64,000 nt of DNA from Leclercia sp. AS011. Its GTDB lineage: Bacteria > Pseudomonadota > Gammaproteobacteria > Enterobacterales > Enterobacteriaceae. The notes beneath the pieces are model-generated. The model did no database searches. It had not been told where the DNA came from and saw only the letters and a list, made by a program, of their open reading frames with translations. The stretch is from NCBI RefSeq assembly GCF_037152535.1, contig NZ_JBBCMA010000004.1, positions 186,001 to 250,000 on the forward strand. The letters are read 5' to 3'. This document shows positions 8,248 to 16,347 of this stretch, in pieces. Numbering within the stretch: the stretch's first letter is position 1; each line of letters begins with the position of its first letter. Both the position numbers and the translations under genes were made by a program.

Positions 8248-11200
8248 ATGGACAATAAAAACAAAACCGCCGGACATCTGCCTGTACTTTGCCTGGTCAG
8301 CGGGCTGGCGATCGGGGGCCTCCAGGGTGCCCAGGCGGCAGATGCCACGCAGTCGGCCAATAACCCGGCGCTGAAAGCGCTGTTCGATCAGGCCAACTAC
8401 TGGCACGAGAAGTCTCACGATAACCTGGCAATGGAATCGCTGAAGAAAGTGCTGATGGTCGACGCCAACAACACCCAGGCGTTGTACCTGATGGCCCTGT
8501 GGTCGCAGCAGGCCGGTGACATCAAAGGGGCGGCCCAGTGGCGCGAGCGTTTAGCGGCGGTTTCGCCGCAGGATGCCAATTTGCAGGCGCTGGATAATGC
8601 CAAACAGATGCAGCAGGTGCCGCGCGGCCAGCTGGAGCTGGCCCGTCAGCAGGCGCGCAGCGGCAACATTCCCGCCGCGCTGGCCACCTGGCAGAGCCTG
8701 TTTACCGGCAACCAGCCGCCGCCGAGCCTCGCCCCGGAATACTATCTGACCATGGCGGGGGACAAGTCCCTCTACCCGCAGGCGGTGAGCGAGCTGCGGC
8801 AGCTGCGCGTGCAGTATCCGCAGGATAACAACGTCAAAATCGCGTTGGGCAAAGTGCTGACCTACCAGGAGAGCACCCGTCGCGAGGGGATGAACATCCT
8901 GCAGGATCTGGCGAGCGGCAATCAGGATGCGGATAAATCCCTGCGTCAGGCCCTGCTGTGGCTCGGGCCGCAGGCGGGCGACGAAGCCTACTACCAGACC
9001 TTCCTCCAGCGTCATCCGAACGACACGGCGGTGCAGGATTATTATCGCAAGAGCATCGGTGGGGCGGCCAAAGGCGAAGGCTATGCGGCGCTGAACAGCG
9101 GCAATACCGATACCGCGCGCGGCCAGTTTGAGCAGGTGCTGAAGGCCAACCCGGAAGATGCCGATGCGCTGGCCGGGATGGGCTACGTGGCCCTGCGCAA
9201 GGGCGACTACGCCGCGGGGGCGCAGTACCTGAACCGGGCGGCCAGCCTTGGCGGTGCGGCCTCTGACGAGCGCAAACAGCAGGCGCAGGATGCCGAATTC
9301 TACGGCCAACTGGCCCAGGCCCAGGCGGCGTATAAGCAGGGTAACGTCAGCCAGGCGCTGGCCCTGAGCGCCCCCCTGACCCAGCGCAGCGGCGAGCAGG
9401 GGGCGGCGGCGAAGCTGTTCCGCGCCGACGTCCAGCGGCATAACAAAGACTACACCGCGGCAGAGCAGACCCTGCGCGGCCTGCTGACCGAGCAGCCGAA
9501 TAACGGCTCGGCGCGGGAAAACCTCTACTACGTCCTGCGCGAGCAGAACAAAACCGCCGAAGCCCAGGCGATGTTGCAGACCCTGCCCGCCAGCCTGCAG
9601 GCGAGGCTGGCACCGCGCGTCTCCGGCGGCAACCCGACCGATCCGCTGCGTCGTCAGGCCCAGCAGGCTGCGGCCAGCGGCGATCCGCAGCGCGCCATCG
9701 CCCTGTTACAGCAGGGCACGGCCCGCTATCCGTCCGATCCCTGGCTGCGTCTGGATCTGGCCCGTCTGCTGCAGAAGCAGGGGCGAAGCGCGGAGGCGGC
9801 TAACGTCATGACCCCTGCGTTCCGTCCGAACGCCAGCAACAGCGAACTCTACGCGGCGGCCCTGTTCGCCAGCGAAAACAACGCCTGGCAGCAGTCGCAA
9901 ACCCTGCTGTCGCGCATTCCGGCCTCCAGCCAGAACAGCGATATGCGCGAGCTCTCCCAGCGGGTGAATTACAACCTGCAGATGGACGTGGCCGAACGCT
10001 ATCTGGCCCAGGGCGACCGCACCGCGGCGGCCAACACCCTGAAAGCGCTGGCGGCACGTCCGCCGCAAAGCCCGGCCGATGCGGGCAAGCTGGCGCGGAT
10101 GCTGGCCCAGAGTGGCGATGTCACCACTGCGGTGAGCGTGGTGCATGACAACATGCGCCGCGGGGTGCAGGGTAACGCCGGGGATTATGCCGATCAGGTG
10201 GCGGTCCTGAACCAGGCCGGACTGGGCGGCGAAGCTCAGGCCTGGCTTGCCAGCCCGGAGCTGCAATCGCGCAGTACCCCGACCCAGCTGGCGAGCATTC
10301 GCAACGGCTACGTGATCAACGAGGCCGATCGTCTGCGCGTGCAGGGCAACTACGCGGCGGCTTACGACAAGCTGATCCGCGCCATGCAAAACGATCCGCA
10401 GAACACCGACCTGATGTTTGCCATGGCCCGCGTCTATCAGTCCGGGAAGATGAACAAAGAGGCCGGGGTGGTTTACGACTACCTGATGACCCGCGACACG
10501 CCGCAGCAGGATGCACGCGCCGGGGCCATCGACGTGGCCCTTGCCAGCAACAATGTGGATAAAGCGAAGCAGCTTTCCGCCGGGCTGACCAACGACAGTA
10601 CCCCGGAGCGCTTGCTGCTGCTGGCCCGGGTCTCCGAGGCTCAGGGCAACCATCAGCAGGCGATGAGCTATCTGCGCACCGCGCGCGGCAAGCTGCTCGG
10701 CCTGCAAAACAATACCGGCGAAACGGCCCCGATGCTGGGTGGCCTGGCGCTGGCGGACAACCCGTTTGTTGGCACCTCCAGTTCGGGCGCGGTGGCAGAT
10801 CCTGCGTCCCTCTACGGCCAGGCGATGCCGTGGCAGGTGGCCCAGCTGGCGCGTAATCCACAGACCGCCCCGCCAGGCACCGTGCGTACCGATCTGCCGG
10901 TGGAAACCGCCCAGGCCGGGACGCTGCGTCAGGTGGATAACATGATGGAGATGCTGGTGGACAAAACCGCCACCTGGGCGCGGGGCTCTACCGCTCTGCG
11001 CGCCCGTGATGGCGAAGAGGGGCTGAGCAAGCTGACGGAGATCAAGGCCCCGCTGCAGTGGTCCACGGTGCCGTTCGGCGATTCGCGTCTGGATGTGAAC
11101 GTCACGCCGATCAGCCTCGATGCTGGTACCTCTTCCGAGGAGTCCAGCCGCCGGTTTGGTACCGGGGCGCTGATCCAGGGCGGGGTGGCCGAGGAGCTGT

Positions 11201-12120
11201 ATAACGCCTCCACCACCACGCCGCCTGAGCTGCCGAACATCGACAAGATCAAGGTGCCGTCCCAGGGCTCGCAAAGTGCGCAGGGCGTGGAAGTGGCGAT
11301 GGCGCTTACCGGCGAGCAGTACAAACTTGATGTCGGCTCCACGCCGCTGGGCCAGGATCTGAACACCCTGGTGGGTGGCGTGCAGTGGTCGCCGCAGCTG
11401 ACGGATTACCTCAAGCTGGTGCTGACCGGCGAGCGTCGCGCGGTGGTGGACAGCCTGCTGTCATACGTCGGGGTGGAAGACAAGTACAGCGGCAAGAAGT
11501 GGGGCCAGGTCACCAAAAACGGCGGCAGCGCCCAGCTGAGCTATGACAATACCGATGCGGGCTTCTACGCCGGATTTGGCATCTACGACTACATCGGCGA
11601 GAACGTGCCGAGCAACACCAGCGTCAACGGTTCGGCGGGGGTCTATTTCCGTCCGTACTATGCTGCCGATCGCGAGTTAAAAGCCGGCATCAACATGAAC
11701 TACATGAACTTCGACAAGAACCTGAGCTACTTCAGCTACGGTCAGGGGGGGTATTTCAGTCCGCAGGATTACATCAGCGTCTCCTTCCCGGTGGATTACA
11801 CCCAGAAGTTCGACAACTGGAAGCTGGGCTTAGGGGCGTCGGTGGGGTATCAGTCCTACTCCCAGGATGAGAGCCCGTACTTCCCGACGGATAAGGCCAT
11901 GCAGAGACAGCTGGAAGATTATGTCTCCCGTGGCTTCGCCAAAGAGGCATTCTACAAAGGCAACAGCGAGAACGGGCTGGGGTATAACCTGCGCGCATCC
12001 ACCGACTACAAACTTAATAAAGACATGACCATCGGCGGGCAGGTGGGGTATGACACCTTCGGGGATTACAACGAAAGTACCGCGACCCTCTACTTCCGCT
12101 ACCTTCTGGGGAACAAGTGA
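8248..12120 (+). CDS. bcsC: Cellulose synthase outer-membrane subunit BcsC (TPR + beta-barrel)
   Basis: BcsC exports cellulose through the outer membrane. The product has a signal peptide ending in AQA before ADATQ. A long periplasmic superhelix of tetratricopeptide repeats covers roughly residues 40-830, and a C-terminal beta-barrel of about 300 residues ends in FRYLLGNK. I chose ATG at 8248 (1290 residues) because AAGGGTGG lies about 10 nt upstream. A GTG at 8227 would add seven residues and overlap bcsB, and it cannot be excluded. The stop overlaps the bcsD start (TGATG). The very high GC content creates long antisense open frames that are not genes. Length is usual for the family. Confidence 0.94.
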   Translation: MDNKNKTAGHLPVLCLVSGLAIGGLQGAQAADATQSANNPALKALFDQANYWHEKSHDNLAMESLKKVLMVDANNTQALYLMALWSQQAGDIKGAAQWRERLAAVSPQDANLQALDNAKQMQQVPRGQLELARQQARSGNIPAALATWQSLFTGNQPPPSLAPEYYLTMAGDKSLYPQAVSELRQLRVQYPQDNNVKIALGKVLTYQESTRREGMNILQDLASGNQDADKSLRQALLWLGPQAGDEAYYQTFLQRHPNDTAVQDYYRKSIGGAAKGEGYAALNSGNTDTARGQFEQVLKANPEDADALAGMGYVALRKGDYAAGAQYLNRAASLGGAASDERKQQAQDAEFYGQLAQAQAAYKQGNVSQALALSAPLTQRSGEQGAAAKLFRADVQRHNKDYTAAEQTLRGLLTEQPNNGSARENLYYVLREQNKTAEAQAMLQTLPASLQARLAPRVSGGNPTDPLRRQAQQAAASGDPQRAIALLQQGTARYPSDPWLRLDLARLLQKQGRSAEAANVMTPAFRPNASNSELYAAALFASENNAWQQSQTLLSRIPASSQNSDMRELSQRVNYNLQMDVAERYLAQGDRTAAANTLKALAARPPQSPADAGKLARMLAQSGDVTTAVSVVHDNMRRGVQGNAGDYADQVAVLNQAGLGGEAQAWLASPELQSRSTPTQLASIRNGYVINEADRLRVQGNYAAAYDKLIRAMQNDPQNTDLMFAMARVYQSGKMNKEAGVVYDYLMTRDTPQQDARAGAIDVALASNNVDKAKQLSAGLTNDSTPERLLLLARVSEAQGNHQQAMSYLRTARGKLLGLQNNTGETAPMLGGLALADNPFVGTSSSGAVADPASLYGQAMPWQVAQLARNPQTAPPGTVRTDLPVETAQAGTLRQVDNMMEMLVDKTATWARGSTALRARDGEEGLSKLTEIKAPLQWSTVPFGDSRLDVNVTPISLDAGTSSEESSRRFGTGALIQGGVAEELYNASTTTPPELPNIDKIKVPSQGSQSAQGVEVAMALTGEQYKLDVGSTPLGQDLNTLVGGVQWSPQLTDYLKLVLTGERRAVVDSLLSYVGVEDKYSGKKWGQVTKNGGSAQLSYDNTDAGFYAGFGIYDYIGENVPSNTSVNGSAGVYFRPYYAADRELKAGINMNYMNFDKNLSYFSYGQGGYFSPQDYISVSFPVDYTQKFDNWKLGLGASVGYQSYSQDESPYFPTDKAMQRQLEDYVSRGFAKEAFYKGNSENGLGYNLRASTDYKLNKDMTIGGQVGYDTFGDYNESTATLYFRYLLGNK

Positions 12121-12587
12121 TGAATGACCAACAGCTTTTACAGTATTACCAGAATCAACAGACGCAGTCCGGTTGGTTTTCGCTGATCCACGTGATGGTT
12201 GAGAAGATGGTCGCCAACGTCGGCGAGGCGCAGAGCCGCTCGTTCCTCGTGCAGATGGGCGACGCGCTGGGCGAACGCTTCCCGCTGGCGCTTGCCCACA
12301 CCCTGGGCGAACTCGAAGCGCAGATCAATGCCCGGCTCGCGGCTTTTGACTGGGGCTATATTGATATGGATGCCAGCGACACGGCGATCCGCATCGTGCA
12401 TACCGCCATACCGGTGCCGCCGGAAGAGGCAAAACAGATGGCGTGGAACCACGCCTTCAGCGCAGTGCTGGAGGGGCTCTACGCTCGCTGGCTGCGCGAG
12501 CAGGGCGGCAAATCACACGTATCGCTGTGGCGCGAGGCTTCCCCCTCGGCTACGGTTATCCATTTCAGATATCAAAACAATCAATAA
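12120..12587 (+). CDS. bcsD: Cellulose synthase subunit BcsD
   Basis: The 155-residue product matches the BcsD family, which forms oligomeric rings acting in the cytoplasm with proline-rich partners (BcsO here) to align synthase complexes and so shape the cellulose fibre. Features seen are a Gln-rich N-terminus, the GWFSLIHVMVEKM helix, a GERFPL/LGELEAQIN core and a C-terminal WREASPSATVIHF strand pair. I start it at ATG 12120, which shares one base with the bcsC stop. A GTG three bases earlier is the alternative. The presence of bcsD distinguishes this operon from the E. coli K-12 one and suggests a more ordered cellulose, an inference from the family. Confidence 0.92.
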   Translation: MNDQQLLQYYQNQQTQSGWFSLIHVMVEKMVANVGEAQSRSFLVQMGDALGERFPLALAHTLGELEAQINARLAAFDWGYIDMDASDTAIRIVHTAIPVPPEEAKQMAWNHAFSAVLEGLYARWLREQGGKSHVSLWREASPSATVIHFRYQNNQ

Positions 12588-12596
12588 GGATCGGCC

Positions 12597-13586
12597 ATGT
12601 GGCAGCGAAGTAAAACCCTGATTCTGGTGCTGGGGATGATATTAAGTCATCAGGCCTTTGCCGGCCCCGCCTGGGACAGCTACAAAGCGCGATTTTTAAT
12701 GGCGGATGGCCGCATCATTGATACCGGCAACAACAGTGTGAGCCACACTGAAGGGCAGGGCTTCGCCATGATGATGGCGGTGCGTAACAACGACCGCGCC
12801 GGTTTTGACAAAATCTGGGGCTGGACCAAAAAGAACCTGCAAAACCCGCAGACGGGGCTGTTCTACTGGCGTTATAACCCGGTTGCGCCGGACCCGATCG
12901 CCGACAGAAACAACGCCACCGATGGCGATACCTTTATCGCCTGGGCGCTGTTAAAAGCGGGCACCCAGTGGAACGACAGCAGCTATCTGAACGCCTCAGA
13001 CGCCATCACTAAATCGCTGCTGGCCCGCAACGTGATCAGCTTTGCCGGTTACCGCGTGATGCTGCCCGGCGCGAAAGGCTTTAACCTCAACAGCTATGTG
13101 AATCTTAACCCGTCCTATTTCATCTTCCCGGCCTGGGAAGATTTCGCGAAGCGCAGTCATCTGACGGTGTGGCGTGATCTCATCAACGACGGGCAGAAGC
13201 TGCTGGTGAAAATGCGCTTCGGTAACACCCAGATGCCCGCGGACTGGGTTTCTCTCTATGCCGACGGGCACGTGACCCCGGCGAAAGAGTGGCCGGCGCG
13301 CTTTAGCTACGATGCGATCCGCGTCCCGCTGTATATCAAGTGGGCCAATGCCTCCAGCCCGCTGATGGCCCCGTATACCGCGTACTGGGGACGTTTTGCC
13401 CGTAATCAGACGCCTGCCTGGGTGAATGTCACCACTGGCGATCCTGCGCCTTATATGATGGAAGGCGGCCTGCTGGCGGTTCGTGATTTGGCGATGGGAC
13501 AACTCCCGGCGGGCGATCCACAGATCACCACCCAGGAGGATTATTATTCTGCGAGTCTGAAGATGCTGGTGTCGCTGGCGAAATAG
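12597..13586 (+). CDS. bcsZ: Periplasmic endo-1,4-beta-glucanase BcsZ (GH8)
   Basis: BcsZ hydrolyses beta-1,4-glucan in the periplasm and is needed for normal cellulose export. The 329-residue protein has a signal peptide (cleavage after QAFA, residue 22). The GH8 acid catalyst sits in SHTEGQG as E52, and the D239 in FSYDAIRVPLY corresponds to the general base region of E. coli BcsZ. AAGGA lies just before the ATG. It is the last gene of the operon, nine bases after bcsD. No good terminator follows in this direction: the hairpin directly downstream has its T-run on the other strand. Confidence 0.95.
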   Translation: MWQRSKTLILVLGMILSHQAFAGPAWDSYKARFLMADGRIIDTGNNSVSHTEGQGFAMMMAVRNNDRAGFDKIWGWTKKNLQNPQTGLFYWRYNPVAPDPIADRNNATDGDTFIAWALLKAGTQWNDSSYLNASDAITKSLLARNVISFAGYRVMLPGAKGFNLNSYVNLNPSYFIFPAWEDFAKRSHLTVWRDLINDGQKLLVKMRFGNTQMPADWVSLYADGHVTPAKEWPARFSYDAIRVPLYIKWANASSPLMAPYTAYWGRFARNQTPAWVNVTTGDPAPYMMEGGLLAVRDLAMGQLPAGDPQITTQEDYYSASLKMLVSLAK

Positions 13587-13593
13587 AGACAGT

Positions 13594-13618
13594 AAAAACC
13601 GGCCCGAATACGGGCCGG
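13594..13618 (-). terminator. Intrinsic terminator of the PTS IIC gene
   Basis: A perfect 8-bp stem (CCGGCCCG at 13599-13606, CGGGCCGG at 13611-13618) with an AATA loop is followed on the minus strand by five T residues, nine bases beyond the stop of the minus-strand PTS gene. It lacks a T-run for the plus-strand bcsZ. Confidence 0.85.
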
Positions 13619-13626
13619 TAGCAGGA

Positions 13627-14880
13627 TTAATGTGCCAGACCGAAGGTGTATTTGATGATAGCGGACAGGAAGGTGAAGTCCGGATCCGCAAAGGTCACCG
13701 CCGTCACGCCCAGGTGGTTAAACAGCGGCAGCACCAGCGCCGGCAGGAAGCAGAGCAGCAGACCATTCACGAAACTCGCCAGCACCGCCCCACGGAACCC
13801 ACCCGTTGCGTTACCAAAGATCGCCGCGCTACCGCCAGTTATGAAGCTGGCCATAATGCCCGGGATAATGATCGGCAGACCGATGAACGGGAAGATCGCC
13901 ACGCAGCATAGTTCCGCGACAAAGCTCACCAGGAAGCCCACCAGTACCGCGTTCGGTGACTTGTCGAACAGCACCATCGGATCCACAGCCGGAACAGAAC
14001 CCGGCGCCACCACCTGCGAAAAGCCCCTGAACGCAGGCACGATCTCTTCGGTAAACATCACCACGCCTTTTTTAGCGATATAGAGACCGCCCGCGAAGGT
14101 GGCGGATTTCTCCAGCAGCCAGACAAAGTAAGGTTTGTTCGCCAGCACGTTGTTGAGGAAGGCCTCTTCCGCAAAAATGGAGGAGATGCCCAGCAGGAAG
14201 AACATGGTAATAAAGGTCGCCACGTCCGGGTTTTTCAGGAAGCTGAATTTACCGCTGACTTTCACCTCTTCGACGTTGACCGAGGTATCGCCAAACCATT
14301 TCCCAAGATACGAGCCGATAATATAGGAACTGGAGGCGGCATGGGCGATACAGTAATCGTTATGGCCGATAATTTTACGGCTAAAGCGCGACAGAATGGT
14401 CGGGAACACCGCCATATAAGCGCCGATCACCAGCGAGCCGAAAATAATGGCGAACTGCTCGCTATAACCTAATCCCACCAGGGCGGCGGTGACCGAAAAG
14501 GCCATAAAGACGATCAGGTGCAGCGACAGGTAAATGGATTTAAATCGGGTATAACGGGCCAGCAGCACGTTAATGATCATCGCGAAGAATAATATGAACG
14601 CCGCCGGTCGGCCGAGGGTATCGATGGTCAGCGCCATAATCGCTTCGTTGCTGGGCACGACCCCACGCAAGCCAAACGCATTGGTAAAGATATCGCTGAA
14701 CATGGTTAATACGCCGCCGAGAATACTCCCGCCGGTTTTAATTAATACAAAACCAATAAAGGCGAGGAGGGTGCCTTTAATAATATCGGTGAGACTACTT
14801 CTTTGTAATGCCAGACCTAAAAAAGCAATGAACGCGACGATAATCGCGGGCGTGCCAAGTATTTTAATAATGTAATCCAC
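13627..14880 (-). CDS. PTS ascorbate/galactitol-type IIC permease (UlaA/SgaT-like), orphan
   Basis: The 417-residue protein is hydrophobic throughout, with about ten to twelve membrane segments. It carries features of EIIC proteins of the SgaT/UlaA family, such as HNDYCIAHAASSSYIIGSYLG and FAEEAFLNNVLANKPYFVW. Such permeases import and phosphorylate a sugar or sugar acid together with IIA and IIB. No IIA or IIB gene and no sugar-phosphate enzyme lies beside it, so the partners must be encoded elsewhere or the gene is a remnant of a larger locus. It is shorter than E. coli UlaA (about 465 residues). The substrate cannot be read from sequence. It has its own terminator and a 700-bp upstream region, so it is probably a single-gene unit. 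Confidence 0.88.
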   Translation of the reverse strand: MDYIIKILGTPAIIVAFIAFLGLALQRSSLTDIIKGTLLAFIGFVLIKTGGSILGGVLTMFSDIFTNAFGLRGVVPSNEAIMALTIDTLGRPAAFILFFAMIINVLLARYTRFKSIYLSLHLIVFMAFSVTAALVGLGYSEQFAIIFGSLVIGAYMAVFPTILSRFSRKIIGHNDYCIAHAASSSYIIGSYLGKWFGDTSVNVEEVKVSGKFSFLKNPDVATFITMFFLLGISSIFAEEAFLNNVLANKPYFVWLLEKSATFAGGLYIAKKGVVMFTEEIVPAFRGFSQVVAPGSVPAVDPMVLFDKSPNAVLVGFLVSFVAELCCVAIFPFIGLPIIIPGIMASFITGGSAAIFGNATGGFRGAVLASFVNGLLLCFLPALVLPLFNHLGVTAVTFADPDFTFLSAIIKYTFGLAH

Positions 14881-15582
14881 GATAGTTTTCCGTATTTAAG
14901 AGAGTATCAAAATAGTCAGTTAAAATTTTCAGGCCGAACGCATCCCCGAGAGTTATCCCGATAGTTATTTTCTGGCGCTGTAAAATAAATAGTTAAATAA
15001 GTCTGTTAGTTTTGGGTAAAAGCGTCTCCGCAATCACGATTTAAAATATGATCACAAATAAATGTTTTGTTTTTAATGCCGTTTGAATGCGCTAAGACAT
15101 GCTCATCATTTTTCACACCTGTTAGTCATCTGCATAAAAACCCTGCTATCTGTATGGTCGGATATCTTAACAACATCCGAAAAGTAAATTGTGATGGAGA
15201 TACCTAAAACGCCATTTCATTTTACAAAAAATGACGATTCGTTTTTGATGGGGCGTTGAAGTCGGGATTCTGGAAGGCGGCTCGCAGAGATGAAAACCGG
15301 GACGGGATTTTGCTTTTAGCGGGACGGGGAGAGGAGTAGGGTGAAGGCGTTGCAGGAGAAACTGCAGCCGGGCGTAGGAACCCGATTCAGTACAAGGCGA
15401 CCCAGATTCACTTTCTGGTGTCCTGCCAGCGCGTATCCCGATAAAATTACGGTGGCGCTGGCGGAGCAGCCGAAAGGCTGGCCGATCCCCTTGTACGTCG
15501 GCATTCCTACCTCCGTCAGCGTCACCCCCCGAGCGTAGGAACTCTGGCGGTGATCTCATTCTTTGTACAAGGAGGCTGCCTT
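14881..15582. other. 702-bp intergenic region without a convincing gene
   Basis: The left half (to about 15230) is AT-rich and must hold the promoter of the minus-strand PTS gene. A TGATCACA-like half-site occurs at 15049-15056 but has no proper second half. The right half is GC-rich and contains overlapping open frames on both strands (for example 15341-15538 plus and 15316-15525 minus), none with recognisable similarity. It could include a decayed gene. The abrupt composition change near 15240 is worth noting. Confidence 0.4.
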
Positions 15583-16035
15583 ATGGCTACGATCCCAACC
15601 CCGTCTTATCCCGAATTTGACGAAAGCGTTATTCATCACCTGCTCACCGCGCCGCTCCCCGCCACGGCCGACCTGTTTGAAGTCACGGACCTGTGCACGG
15701 CCTATGTGAATGTCTTACTGGAAACGAAAGAGGTGTCCACGCGTCTGGCGTTTTGCGGACGGTTATCTCATGTGCTCGCTCGTCTGGCACAGCTGTGCGA
15801 TGAAGATTTACCCCCGCACCTGGTGGCGCAGCTTACGGTTGATGAGCCGCCCGAATCCGCGATGCCGCACTGCTGGCAAGACACCTGTTTGATGGTGGAG
15901 TATCTGCGCTCGCTGAATCAGGCGTTACTGGGAAATACGCTGCCGGAGAAGGTGGCGGAGGACCTGGCGGGACTGCTGCATGACATGGTGTATATCCTGC
16001 GGGATTATGTGCGGGAGCCGTACCGGACGCATTAA
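15583..16035 (+). CDS. Small helical protein of unknown function
   Basis: I do not recognise this 150-residue protein. It is acidic, predicted mostly helical from its leucine pattern, contains several cysteines (around residues 38, 58, 72 and 96) and has no signal peptide or membrane helix. The ATG at 15583 has an excellent ribosome-binding site, AAGGAGG at 15569-15575, seven bases upstream, which supports it being real; a GTG at 15550 is less likely. It stands alone next to the attachment site of the tRNA island, just outside the direct repeat, so it belongs to the older chromosomal side. Base composition resembles the core genome rather than the island. Function unknown. Confidence 0.7.
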   Translation: MATIPTPSYPEFDESVIHHLLTAPLPATADLFEVTDLCTAYVNVLLETKEVSTRLAFCGRLSHVLARLAQLCDEDLPPHLVAQLTVDEPPESAMPHCWQDTCLMVEYLRSLNQALLGNTLPEKVAEDLAGLLHDMVYILRDYVREPYRTH

Positions 16036-16156
16036 TATTGTCTGTAATGAGGCTGGCGGTTGCCGCTGGTCTTAATTTATTTTCAAAGCAGGCAACGGAA
16101 GTGAGTGCACAATATATTAATATTCTTTATGAACCACTCACTATACAAACGAAAAA

Positions 16157-16190
16157 GGAGTCAGATAATTTCTTATCTGACTCCTTTTTT
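16157..16190 (-). terminator. Strong bidirectional terminator, probably the ancestral ileX terminator
   Basis: A perfect 12-bp stem (GGAGTCAGATAA at 16157-16168, TTATCTGACTCC at 16173-16184) with loop TTTC has T-runs on both sides. Read on the minus strand it starts a few bases past the displaced copy of the tRNA 3' end at 16196. It therefore appears to be the terminator that followed ileX before the island was inserted. Confidence 0.85.
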
Positions 16191-16195
16191 ATCTT

Positions 16196-16238
16196 GTGGC
16201 CCCTGCTGGACTAGAACCAGCGACCAGAAAATTATGAG
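16196..16238 (-). repeat. Distal attachment repeat (partial tRNA-Ile2 3' half)
   Basis: The minus strand reads as the 3' half of tRNA-Ile2. It differs from the intact gene at 16213 and in four consecutive bases at 16227-16230, then matches again for 8 bp in the anticodon loop. This copy cannot encode a tRNA because the 5' half is absent. Confidence 0.88.
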
Positions 16239-16347
16239 ATTATTGTTATATGCTTAAAATCGTAAGTTATGCTTTATGAAGAATTAATTATTAATCTAAT
16301 GTAGAGTAGTGCAATCTAATATGAATTTTCTTGTGCAACATTAATCC

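Noticed and set aside
9706..11274. Long antisense open frame (over 500 codons) opposite bcsC
   Set aside because: A shadow of a GC-rich gene; the translation is rich in Arg, His and Gly without domains.
15041..15056. CRP-like site before the PTS gene
   Set aside because: Only one half (TCACA) fits; the other half agrees in two of five positions.
15341..15538. Possible small protein or SymE-like toxin on the plus strand, with overlapping minus-strand frames
   Set aside because: The translations show no SymE or other known motif, the start is GTG with a poor site, and both strands are open because of GC bias. Kept only as an unexplained region.
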